Part shown: in pieces, positions 1-6,659 of the stretch | How positions within the stretch are numbered: position 1 is the stretch's first letter | Layout: the number at the start of each line of letters is the position of its first letter | DNA from: an uncultured Eubacteriales bacterium | Lineage (GTDB): Bacteria > Bacillota > Clostridia > Oscillospirales > Oscillospiraceae | Length of the DNA: 19,347 bases | Assembly: GCA_900544295.1 (NCBI GenBank) | Contig: UQUO01000035.1 | Coordinates: 1 to 19,347, forward strand | Direction: 5' to 3' | Notes under the pieces: model-generated | Databases searched by the model: none | What the model was told of the DNA's origin: nothing | What the model saw: only the letters and a program-made list of their open reading frames with translations | Position numbers and translations under genes: made by a program

Positions 1-189
1 CTCCCACGCGAGTGGGAGAGGCGGGCGGGTCCCGAAACCTCACGGGGGCGCCACCACCCAAAAAGCGTTTTTCTTTGGGGCTCCACCCCGTTTCTTTGGG
101 CAAGACCAAAGAAATGGGGTGGAACAGGCAGCGCAAACGTAAAGACAACCAACAGCAAAACGGCGAGTTCCGCCAACCAAACCCTCAAC
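1..189. repeat. Intergenic palindromic repeat block
   Basis: No gene is visible in this stretch, which lies downstream of the minus-strand kinase ending at 190. It opens with a perfect 7-bp hairpin, CTCCCAC (1-7) and GTGGGAG (12-18). A longer imperfect palindrome follows: 83-99 pairs with 106-122 at 16 of 17 positions around the loop GCAAGA, extendable to 82-123. The word TTTCTTTGGG occurs directly at 70-79 and 91-100. From memory this resembles interspersed palindromic modules of gut Oscillospirales, but no search was run. On the minus strand the hairpin could help stop the kinase transcript. The open frame that crosses it has no ribosome site and looks spurious. Confidence 0.6.
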
Positions 190-1080
190 TCACCCTCCCC
201 GCGCAAACACCGCGCGTATACACAGCCTCCCGCCGCGCAGCTCGGCGGAGACACAGCCGCCCATCTGCTCCATGAGCACCCGGGCGATGGCCAGCCCCAG
301 GCCGGTGCCGCCTCGCGCCGCCTCGACAGTAAAGAAGCGGTCGAACAGCCGGCCCACCTGCACCTCGTCAAGGCCGGGGGCGGAGTTTTCAAACTCCACC
401 GCGCCCTCGGGCGTCAGGCGCACTGAGAGGTCCCCGGCGGAGTAACGCAGCGCGTTCGACAGCACGTTCCCGAATACCCGCGAGACGGCGTCCTCGTTCA
501 GCAGGCATATGACCGGCCCATCAGGCAGCGCCACCTCGGGCGTGATGCCGCGCTCCGTAAGCGCGGGATAAAAACCGGCCAGGCTCCGCTCCAGCGCCGC
601 GCGCAGGTCTCCGGGCCCCGTCTCCGGCTCAGAGTCGGGCGAGAGCACCACCGAGTAGCAGAACAGCTCCTCAGTCAGCCGCCGCATGGCTTCTGCCCGC
701 TCGCCGATATAGGCCAGATACTTTTCCGCCGCCTCGCTCTTGTCCTCGCGCTCCAGCAGCTCAAGGTAGCCGCAGATGGCCGTCAGCGGCGTGCGCAGGT
801 CGTGCGAGATGTTCGTCACGGCCTCCTTCAGCTCCCGGTCGCCGCTCATGTACTTCCACCGCAGCCGCCGCAGCTCCCGCAGCTCGCGATTGAGCGCCGC
901 GGCAAGGGCGCGGGCGTGTTTGTCCCGGCTGGATATGCCGAGCAGCACGTTCGTGTCCTCGCCCAGCAGCTCCGGGAGCTGGGCGCGCAGCTCATCCATG
1001 GCCCGGTGCAGCAGCAAGAGCCGGAGGCAGAGTATCAGCACCGCGGCGGCCAGCGCCGCGCACAGCAGCCATGGGAGCAT
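190..1080 (-). CDS. Sensor histidine kinase of ABC-transporter-linked two-component system
   Basis: This is a 296-residue membrane histidine kinase that should phosphorylate the regulator encoded at 2917-3585. A single hydrophobic segment lies at residues 3-25. The dimerisation helix contains SHDLRTPLTAI with phospho-acceptor His93. The ATPase domain follows, with an N-box (NVLSNALRYS, about 213-222) and a G-box (GGTGLGLAI). With one N-terminal membrane segment and no visible extracellular domain, it may sense through its membrane segment or through the neighbouring transporter; that is inference. AAGGAGG sits 7 nt before the ATG, and the permease gene ends 11 nt upstream, so it is the last gene of the operon. 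The kinase assignment is firm; the signal is unknown. Confidence 0.93.
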   Translation of the reverse strand: MLPWLLCAALAAAVLILCLRLLLLHRAMDELRAQLPELLGEDTNVLLGISSRDKHARALAAALNRELRELRRLRWKYMSGDRELKEAVTNISHDLRTPLTAICGYLELLEREDKSEAAEKYLAYIGERAEAMRRLTEELFCYSVVLSPDSEPETGPGDLRAALERSLAGFYPALTERGITPEVALPDGPVICLLNEDAVSRVFGNVLSNALRYSAGDLSVRLTPEGAVEFENSAPGLDEVQVGRLFDRFFTVEAARGGTGLGLAIARVLMEQMGGCVSAELRGGRLCIRAVFARGG

Positions 1081-1091
1081 CGCGCGCCTCC

Positions 1092-1928
1092 TTATCTCAG
1101 ATCTTTACGCTTGAAGAATATCATGCCCACCGCCGAGCTCAGCACGGCGATAACGACCGACGAGGCCAGCGAGAACACGGGCCTGTTCAGCTCGTAGCTG
1201 CACACGCTGATGCTCTGCCCGCTCGGCAGCGTGTCGGAGAGGAACTGGAACACCTCCCGCTTCATGCCGCCCACATAGCTCGGGTTCGGCGTCGGCTCGG
1301 AGAGCTGCAGTCCCGCCTCGGTCATCATCATGCCCTGCTGGAACTCCGGCTGGTTGAGCGCGTTGAGCATGTAGCTCGAGCACATCAGCAGCCCCATTGC
1401 CAGCAGCACCGCAAGCACCGCCGCCACTGCCCGGTTCGTGCAGAGCATGGAGAGAAGGCAGAAGATGCCCGTAAAGGACGCCGCGCACAGCAGCAGCACG
1501 GCGCAGCCCAGCAGCAGGCCGTTCACATCCTGCCAGACGCCGATGAGGGGTATGCCCACCAGCCCGCCGAGGAACCAGCAGACCAGGAACGCGGCGGTGC
1601 CGACAAAGCATACCGCGTAATTTGCAAGGTATATCTCCCAGCGCGCACGGCCCACGACCAGCATGTTCCGCATCACGCCGTCGGAGTGCTCCGTGCCAAT
1701 GAACAGGCTCACGAACGCGCCGCACATGACGCCGAGCACCGGAACGAGCCCGTAGAACACGCTGTCGAGCGCTATGCTATGCTCAAGGCCGAGCTCCGTA
1801 TAGTTCAGCACCTGCCTGTACGTGGCCAGCATGACGAAGACGTTTGCGGCGAACGAGACAAGGCAGCATATCTGGAACACCCGGCTGCGCCAAAGGCGGT
1901 TGAAGCCCGCGAGGAAGAGGTCACACAT
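1092..1928 (-). CDS. ABC transporter permease, BcrB/LanE-like
   Basis: This integral membrane protein of 278 residues is the likely partner of the ATPase encoded immediately upstream. I count about six hydrophobic segments (roughly 18-36, 56-77, 101-127, 137-160, 167-186 and 252-272), with a large loop between the last two, as in the ABC-2 type permeases of bacitracin and lantibiotic exporters. I chose the ATG at 1926-1928 rather than one 42 nt further upstream because GGGAGGAGGT lies 7 nt before it and it overlaps the ATPase stop as ATGTGTGA, a sign of coupled translation. Only one permease gene is present, so a homodimer is likely. The family is recognised from topology and neighbours more than from motifs. 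Confidence 0.85.
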   Translation of the reverse strand: MCDLFLAGFNRLWRSRVFQICCLVSFAANVFVMLATYRQVLNYTELGLEHSIALDSVFYGLVPVLGVMCGAFVSLFIGTEHSDGVMRNMLVVGRARWEIYLANYAVCFVGTAAFLVCWFLGGLVGIPLIGVWQDVNGLLLGCAVLLLCAASFTGIFCLLSMLCTNRAVAAVLAVLLAMGLLMCSSYMLNALNQPEFQQGMMMTEAGLQLSEPTPNPSYVGGMKREVFQFLSDTLPSGQSISVCSYELNRPVFSLASSVVIAVLSSAVGMIFFKRKDLR

Positions 1929-2838
1929 GGCGCGCACCTCCTCCCACGATGGAGATGTAGAAGCTCTCAAGGCTCTCGTCCCGCTCCTTGACTGAGACGA
2001 GCTCGCAGCCCTCTCTCGCGAGGGCGGCGGCGAGCTGGGAGACGTTGAGCCGCTCGTAGACGTCGGCGGTGTCCTCGGAGAGGATGCGGTAGTCGGCGCC
2101 CATGGCGTCGAGCACCCGGGCGAGCGCGCCGGTGTCCGTGACCTCCAGGCGCATGCTCTTGCGGCAGGCGGCCTCCAGCTCCGCGGCGCTCATCTCGCGC
2201 ACCATGCGCCCGCCGTCTATGAAGCCGTAGTGCGTAGCGAGGCGGGCGAGCTCGTCGAGGATGTGGCTGGAGATGAGCACGGTTATCTGCCTCTCGCGGT
2301 TGAGCCGCAGTATGAGCTCGCGCATCTCGATTATGCCCTCCGGGTCGAGGCCGTTCACCGGCTCGTCGAGGATGAGGAAATCCGGCCCGCCGCAGAGCGC
2401 CACGGCGATGCCGAGCCGCTGCTTCATGCCGAGGGAGAAGTTGCGCGCCTTCTTTTTGCCCGTGTCCGCAAGGCCCACGAGCGCGAGCAGCTCGTCTATG
2501 CCCTCAAAGCTCGGCAGGCCGAGGACGCGGTACTGCTGCCTGAGATTTTCCCGCGCGCTCATGTCGAGGTAGATGCTCGGCGTCTCCACCACCGCGCCCA
2601 TGCGGCGGCGGGAGAGGCGGATGTCGCGGCTGGTGAACTCCCGGCCGTAGATGCTGTAAGTGCCGGATGTGGGCCGCTGAAGCCCGCAGATGAGGCGGAT
2701 GAGCGTGGTCTTGCCCGCGCCGTTGCGGCCCACGATGCCGTAGATGGCGCCCTTCGGTACGTGCATGCTCAGCCCGCTGAGAGCCCGGGCCTGGCCGTAG
2801 CTCTTGACAAGGTTATCTGTGCTTAAAACATAGTCCAT
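1921..2838 (-). CDS. ABC transporter ATP-binding protein with LanF-type E-loop
   Basis: This cytoplasmic ATPase of 305 residues powers the adjacent permease. Walker A is GRNGAGKTT (37-45), the signature SLGMKQR (135-141), Walker B FLILDEP (154-160), and the switch histidine His192 lies in ISSHIL. At the Q-loop position the protein has VVETP, with Glu85 replacing glutamine. This E-loop is characteristic of lantibiotic-immunity (LanF) and BcrA-like ATPases, which points to export of, or protection from, a membrane-active peptide. The C-terminal 90 residues are a variable domain typical of this group. AAAGGAGG lies 8 nt before the ATG. The stop overlaps the permease start by 8 nt. Substrate unknown. 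Confidence 0.93.
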   Translation of the reverse strand: MDYVLSTDNLVKSYGQARALSGLSMHVPKGAIYGIVGRNGAGKTTLIRLICGLQRPTSGTYSIYGREFTSRDIRLSRRRMGAVVETPSIYLDMSARENLRQQYRVLGLPSFEGIDELLALVGLADTGKKKARNFSLGMKQRLGIAVALCGGPDFLILDEPVNGLDPEGIIEMRELILRLNRERQITVLISSHILDELARLATHYGFIDGGRMVREMSAAELEAACRKSMRLEVTDTGALARVLDAMGADYRILSEDTADVYERLNVSQLAAALAREGCELVSVKERDESLESFYISIVGGGARHV

Positions 2839-2864
2839 GTTGACTTGCCTCCTTTACGGGACCG

Positions 2865-2910
2865 AGCATAGCACCGCCGCGTAAAGAAAGCGGTTAACGA
2901 AAGGGTAAAG
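2865..2910 (-). promoter_or_regulatory. Candidate promoter and regulator-binding direct repeats before the ABC genes
   Basis: The 78-nt gap between the regulator and the ATPase gene holds an extended -10 on the minus strand (TGCTATGCT; hexamer at 2865-2870). Ten bp upstream of the hexamer lie imperfect direct repeats, on the plus strand GAAAGCGGTTAA (2886-2897) and GAAAGGGTAAAG (2899-2910), with a further GTAAAG at 2881-2886. No good -35 hexamer is present, as expected for an activator-dependent promoter. Binding by the neighbouring response regulator is inference. Confidence 0.4.
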
Positions 2911-2916
2911 ATTTCG

Positions 2917-3585
2917 TCAACCCTCTTGCAGCCTGAAACCGATGCCCCAGACGGCCTCGATGCAGTCCCCGGCCCCGGCCTCTCGCAGTTTGCGGCGCAG
3001 GTGGCTGATGTGTATCTTGAGCGAGCTCTCCGTGCAGTCGGGCGTGTCCTCCGCGATGCGCTCCAGTATGGCGGAGCGGGTGACGACCTGGCCAGGGTTT
3101 AGCATGAGCAGCTTCAATATGGCGTATTCCGTACGCGTGAGCCGCACCTCGTTTTCCGCGCAGATGACCGTGCGCGCGCCGGTGTCCAGCCGCAGTGCCC
3201 CGAAGGAGAGCGCCTCCGGCTCCGCAGCCGCGCTCGGGCGCAGCGCCGCCACGATGCGCGCCAGAAGCTCCCGGGTGCTGAAGGGCTTGGTCACGTAGTC
3301 CGCCGCGCCGCCGAGCAGCAGCGCGACCTTGCTGTCCACGCTCGCCTTGGCGCTCATGACGATGACCGGTATCCCCCGCAGCTGCGGCAGCACCTCCTCG
3401 CCGGCGAGCCCCGGAAGCATGAGATCGAGCAGCACGAGGTCAGGTTTACATAACTTCACAGACATGACGGCCTCGGTGCCGGAGTAGGCGCGCGAGACGG
3501 AGTAGCCCTCGCGGGAGAGGGTCTCTTCGAGCATGTTGCCGATGTGGACATCGTCGTCTACGATGAGGATGCGTTTCAAGTTCAT
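2917..3585 (-). CDS. OmpR-family response regulator
   Basis: This DNA-binding regulator of 222 residues is the first gene of the RR-ATPase-permease-kinase operon. The receiver domain shows the acidic pair Asp10/Asp11, phospho-acceptor Asp54 (LLDLMLP), Ser78 in place of the usual Thr, and Lys100 (VTKPF). A winged-helix domain follows and ends with IGFRLQEG. I chose the ATG at 3583-3585 because GGGAGGAG precedes it and the protein then starts directly at the receiver strand (MNLKRILIVDDD). The open frame continues another 48 codons upstream, but that part runs through a palindromic repeat and is not receiver-like. It probably controls the transporter genes downstream. No clear promoter was found between 3586 and 3730. 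Confidence 0.93.
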   Translation of the reverse strand: MNLKRILIVDDDVHIGNMLEETLSREGYSVSRAYSGTEAVMSVKLCKPDLVLLDLMLPGLAGEEVLPQLRGIPVIVMSAKASVDSKVALLLGGAADYVTKPFSTRELLARIVAALRPSAAAEPEALSFGALRLDTGARTVICAENEVRLTRTEYAILKLLMLNPGQVVTRSAILERIAEDTPDCTESSLKIHISHLRRKLREAGAGDCIEAVWGIGFRLQEG

Positions 3586-3608
3586 TCTCCTCCCAAGGCG
3601 ATTGAGTA

Positions 3609-3680
3609 TTCCGCGCGCTGCGGCGCGCGGCCAGGGGTGCGGCCCTTGGACCCCGCCCACTTTTTTGTAAAAAGCGGGGC
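3609..3680. repeat. Palindromic intergenic repeat, copy 1
   Basis: This is a compact set of palindromes between the divergent regulator and repressor genes. CCGCGCGC and GCGCGCGG (3611-3630) form a perfect 8-bp stem around TGCG. An imperfect palindrome follows at 3631-3649, then CCCCGC (3651-3656) pairing with GCGGGG (3674-3679) around paired T and A runs. The first 22 bases (3609-3630) recur exactly at 19326-19347, where the window ends, so this is a dispersed element rather than local chance structure. Confidence 0.7.
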
Positions 3681-3733
3681 AAAAAACTTTTAAGCGCCAG
3701 TCCGTGCTCCTCTCTTGCCCGGACGACAAAAAT

Positions 3734-3764
3734 TGTTGCCAACAGTCAAAGAATTTGATACAAT
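3734..3764 (+). promoter_or_regulatory. Sigma-A promoter of the S24 repressor with candidate operator
   Basis: TTGCCA (3736-3741), a 17-bp spacer and TACAAT (3759-3764) form a near-consensus promoter, and TGA directly before the -10 makes it an extended -10. An 11-bp palindrome, TGTTG-C-CAACA (3734-3744), covers the -35 box and is a candidate operator for self-repression by the encoded protein. Transcription should start near 3771, giving a very short leader. Confidence 0.7.
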
Positions 3765-3779
3765 ATCTCCTGAAAGGAG

Positions 3780-4475
3780 ATGATTCGCCTGAAAAAATCT
3801 CTCGGAACGATACTCACCTCCCTCCGCCGGGAGGCGGGGCTGACTCAGCCCCGGGTCTCGGAGCTGCTGGCGGCGGAGGGCATCGACATAAAGCCCGCAG
3901 GCATCAGCAAGTGGGAAAAGGATATGACCATGCCGAACGCGGCCCAGTTCCTTGCGCTGTGCGCCATCTACGGGGTCACGGACGTCATGGCCACCTTCAC
4001 CGGTGCGGGCGGGAGCCTCGCCGGCCTCAACGCCGAGGGGCGCAGGCTGGTATCGGACTATATCCGCGTCCTGCTGGCCAGCGGGCTGTATTCGGAGCGC
4101 GAAGAGGAACCTGCGGCGCGTATCCTGCCGCTCTACACCCTCGCCGCCTCAGCCGGCACCGGTCAGTTCCTCGACGGCGACGACTTCGAGCCCGTGGACG
4201 CCTCCTCCGCGCCGCCTGAGGCAGACTTCGCCGTGCGCATCGCCGGCGACAGCATGGAGCCGGAGATCTCCGACGGGCAGATAGTCTGGGTCCGCCGCCG
4301 CGAGACGCTGGAGAGCGGGCGCGTCGGCATATTCGTCCTGGGCGGCATGGCCTATTGCAAGCGCCTGCATGTGGACGCGCGCGGAGCCTGCCTCATCTCG
4401 GCAAACCCCGCCTATGCGCCCATACCGCTCACACCCGAGGCGGATTACCGGGTCTGCGGCGAGGTCGTGGGCTGA
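3780..4475 (+). CDS. XRE-family repressor with S24 (LexA/CI-like) self-cleavage domain
   Basis: This 231-residue protein joins an N-terminal helix-turn-helix domain (about 5-75, including REAGLTQPRVSELL) to a C-terminal S24 peptidase domain. The catalytic serine is Ser158 in AGDSMEP and the lysine Lys194 in YCKRLH. A plausible Ala125-Gly126 cleavage bond lies in ASAGTG. Such proteins repress genes until activated RecA triggers self-cleavage. No phage gene or obvious target lies nearby, and endonuclease III is its tail-to-tail neighbour (2 nt between stops). The start is uncertain: the ATG at 3780 abuts AAAGGAG with no spacing, while a CTG at 3789 has a 9-nt spacing. It is a single-gene transcript behind its own promoter. 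Confidence 0.92.
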   Translation: MIRLKKSLGTILTSLRREAGLTQPRVSELLAAEGIDIKPAGISKWEKDMTMPNAAQFLALCAIYGVTDVMATFTGAGGSLAGLNAEGRRLVSDYIRVLLASGLYSEREEEPAARILPLYTLAASAGTGQFLDGDDFEPVDASSAPPEADFAVRIAGDSMEPEISDGQIVWVRRRETLESGRVGIFVLGGMAYCKRLHVDARGACLISANPAYAPIPLTPEADYRVCGEVVG

Positions 4476-4477
4476 AC

Positions 4478-5113
4478 CTATTCACCCGAGGCGAAGCGGC
4501 AGACATGCGCCACGCAGCACTCGCCGCACTTCGGAGCGCGCGCAGTACAGACCGCCCGCCCGTGCAGGACGATGCGGTGGCAGAAGTCGGAGCTCTTCTC
4601 AGGCGGCAGGGCCTCCCGCAGCGCGGCCTCTATCTTCGGAGGGTCCTTCGTGTCCACAAAGCCCATGCGGTTCGAGAGCCGGATGCAGTGCGTGTCCACG
4701 ACAACGGCTCCGGGAGCGTGGAAGACGTCGCCGAGGATGAGATTAGCCGTCTTGCGGCCCACGCCCGGCAGGGCGAGCAGCTCATCCATGTTGTCAGGCA
4801 CCCTGCCTCCGTGCTTGGCCAGCAGCACCTGGGCGCAGGCCACGATATCCCGCGCCTTCGTGTGGTAAAAGCCGCAGGAGCGGACGTATTTCTCGACTTC
4901 CTCCACGTCGGCTTCCGCAAAGGCCTCCAGCGTCGGAAAGCGCTCAAAAAGCGCCGGGGTTATCATATTCACCCGCTCGTCCGTACACTGGGCGGCCAGA
5001 CGCACGGAAAACAGCAGCTCGTAGTCCTTCCCCCAGTCGAGCGTGCAGTCCGCGAGGGGGTAGGCCTCCTCCAGACGGGAGACTATTTCTGCGACCTGTT
5101 CTGGCGTTCTCAT
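4478..5113 (-). CDS. nth: Endonuclease III, base-excision repair glycosylase/AP lyase
   Basis: This enzyme removes oxidised pyrimidines from DNA and cuts the abasic site by beta-elimination. At 211 residues it matches the usual Nth length. The helix-hairpin-helix reads LPGVGRKTANLI with catalytic Lys121, and the catalytic aspartate is Asp140 in VVDTHCIRL. Cysteines 189, 196, 199 and 205 follow the C-X6-C-X2-C-X5-C pattern of the 4Fe-4S cluster. In-frame ATGs exist at 5164 and 5152, but the promoter at 5143-5171 would start transcription near 5136, downstream of both, so I chose the ATG at 5113, which also fits the family N-terminus. The ribosome site is weak (GGTGG). Confidence 0.93.
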   Translation of the reverse strand: MRTPEQVAEIVSRLEEAYPLADCTLDWGKDYELLFSVRLAAQCTDERVNMITPALFERFPTLEAFAEADVEEVEKYVRSCGFYHTKARDIVACAQVLLAKHGGRVPDNMDELLALPGVGRKTANLILGDVFHAPGAVVVDTHCIRLSNRMGFVDTKDPPKIEAALREALPPEKSSDFCHRIVLHGRAVCTARAPKCGECCVAHVCRFASGE

Positions 5114-5142
5114 ATTAACCACCGCTTTCGCTTTTTTTAAGC

Positions 5143-5171
5143 ATTTTAGCATCTTTATCCCCATATTTCAA
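5143..5171 (-). promoter_or_regulatory. Sigma-A promoter of nth
   Basis: On the minus strand TTGAAA (5166-5171), a 17-bp spacer and TAAAAT (5143-5148) form a strong promoter, with TGC before the -10 giving the extended form. The predicted start near 5136 leaves a leader of about 23 nt before the ATG at 5113 and rules out the longer frames as the main product. Confidence 0.7.
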
Positions 5172-5191
5172 CGTGTTACGGAGGTCAGGCC

Positions 5192-6460
5192 ATGCACAGA
5201 CCCTTGGCAGACGAGATAAGGCCCCTCGAGCTGGACGACGTCGTCGGCCAGAAACATATTCTCGGCCCGGGCGGTCTCCTGCGCCGCGTCATTGATTCCG
5301 GCGACATCCCGAACATGGTCTTCTACGGCCCATCGGGCACGGGCAAGACCACGGTGGCGAATATCATCGCCCGGAAGACCGAGCGCAGCCTCCGCCGCCT
5401 CAACGCCACAAACGCAGGCCTTGCGGACATAAAGGCCATCATCGCAGAGCTGGACACCATGCTCACCCCGGGCGGCGTGCTGCTCTATCTCGACGAGATA
5501 CAGTATTTCAACAAAAAACAGCAGCAGAGCCTGCTGGAATTTATCGAAGACGGGCGCATCACGCTCATCGCCTCGACGACCGAAAACCCCTATTTCTACG
5601 TCTATAATGCCCTGCTCTCCCGCAGCACGGTGTTCGAGTTCAAGTCCGTACCCGCCGCAGAGGTGCTGCCCGCCGTCAGGAGAGCAGTTGACATAATATC
5701 AGCGCGCGAGGGCGTGGAGACGCGCCTGGAGCCGGGAGCGGCGGAGCACATCGCCCAGGCTTGCGGCGGCGACGTGCGCAAGGCCATGAACTCCGTGGAG
5801 CTGCTCTTCTCCGCTGCCCCGCGGAGGGAGGGAAAGGTTGACATAACTCTTAAGGACGCGCGCGAGGCGACGCAGTCGAGCGCCATGCGCTACGATAGGG
5901 AGGGGGACGAGCATTTCGACAGCCTTTCGGCCCTGATGAAGTCCCTGCGCGGCTCGGACGCGGACGCGGCGCTGCACTATCTGGCGCGCACTCTGGAGGC
6001 GGGCGACCTCATCGGCGCCTGCCGGAGGCTCCTGTGCTCGGCCTCGGAGGACATCGGCCTGGCCTATCCCCAGGCGGCGGCCATCGTGAAAGCCTGCGTG
6101 GACTCGGCGCTGCAGCTGGGCCTGCCGGAGGCGCGCCTGCCTCTGGCCGAGGCGGCCATCCTGCTCGCCACGGCGCCGAAGTCCAACTCGGTCGTCATGG
6201 CAATAGACCGCGCCTTTGCGGATGTGCGCGCGGGCAAGGCGGGGCCGATCCCGCGGGAACTGCAGAACGTCCATGCAGACGGCGCGGGTTTTGAGCGGGA
6301 GCAGGGCTACAAATACCCGCACGATTTCCCCAACCACTGGGTCGAGCAGCAATATCTGCCCGATACGCTGAAAGACGTGGTATACTACGAGTACGGCGAG
6401 AACAAGACGGAGCAGGCCGCCCGGGCATACTGGGCGCGCATAAAGGGAGAGGAGCGCTGA
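5192..6460 (+). CDS. rarA: Replication-associated recombination protein A (RarA/MgsA) AAA+ ATPase
   Basis: This 422-residue AAA+ ATPase is related to clamp loaders and acts at stalled replication forks. Walker A is GPSGTGKTT (46-54) and Walker B LLYLDEIQ (97-104). Sensor 1 is in ASTTEN (127-132), and SRS (143-145) supplies the likely arginine finger. The C-terminal half carries the RarA tetramerisation region, with SEDIGLAYPQA and the terminal YKYPHDFPNHWVEQQYLP block highly typical of the family. ACGGAGG lies 9 nt before the ATG. It heads an operon with the two genes that follow, each starting within 1 nt of the previous stop. No convincing promoter was found in the 78 bp shared with nth. 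Confidence 0.96.
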   Translation: MHRPLADEIRPLELDDVVGQKHILGPGGLLRRVIDSGDIPNMVFYGPSGTGKTTVANIIARKTERSLRRLNATNAGLADIKAIIAELDTMLTPGGVLLYLDEIQYFNKKQQQSLLEFIEDGRITLIASTTENPYFYVYNALLSRSTVFEFKSVPAAEVLPAVRRAVDIISAREGVETRLEPGAAEHIAQACGGDVRKAMNSVELLFSAAPRREGKVDITLKDAREATQSSAMRYDREGDEHFDSLSALMKSLRGSDADAALHYLARTLEAGDLIGACRRLLCSASEDIGLAYPQAAAIVKACVDSALQLGLPEARLPLAEAAILLATAPKSNSVVMAIDRAFADVRAGKAGPIPRELQNVHADGAGFEREQGYKYPHDFPNHWVEQQYLPDTLKDVVYYEYGENKTEQAARAYWARIKGEER

Positions 6461-6658
6461 ATGGACATACGTGTGGGCGACACGCTGCTCATGAAAAAGC
6501 AGCATCCCTGCGGTTCCAACCGCTGGCTGGTGCTGAGGATTGGCGCGGATTTCAAGCTCCGCTGCGAAGGCTGCGAGCGGGAGGTCATGGGTCCGCGGTC
6601 AAAGTTCGAGCGGAGCGTCAAAGAGATAATCAGGCCGGAAACGGCGGAAGGAGAATGA
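6461..6658 (+). CDS. DUF951-family small protein
   Basis: This 65-residue basic protein starts with MDIRVGDTLLMKKQHPCGSN and contains the family's conserved features: the KKxHPCG segment, WxVLRIGADFKLRC, the CEGCER cysteine pair, and the RSKFERSVK end. The three cysteines near 35-40 and the one in HPCG could bind a metal. Its function is not established; in other Firmicutes it is often found near chromosome-maintenance genes. The ATG follows the rarA stop directly, with GGGAGAGGAG upstream, so the two are co-translated. Family assignment is from recalled conserved motifs. Confidence 0.85.
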   Translation: MDIRVGDTLLMKKQHPCGSNRWLVLRIGADFKLRCEGCEREVMGPRSKFERSVKEIIRPETAEGE

Positions 6659-6659
6659 C

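Noticed and set aside
3586..3729. N-terminal extension of the response regulator by 48 codons
   Set aside because: It is encoded by the dispersed palindromic repeat, has no receiver-like sequence, and a good ribosome site supports the internal ATG.
3780..4475. Prophage edge, suggested by a CI-like repressor
   Set aside because: No integrase, Cro, structural or other phage gene lies on either side; neighbours are ordinary chromosomal genes.
5114..5164. Longer nth product starting at 5164 or 5152
   Set aside because: Both codons lie upstream of the start predicted from the strong promoter at 5143-5171, and the added residues are not typical of the family.
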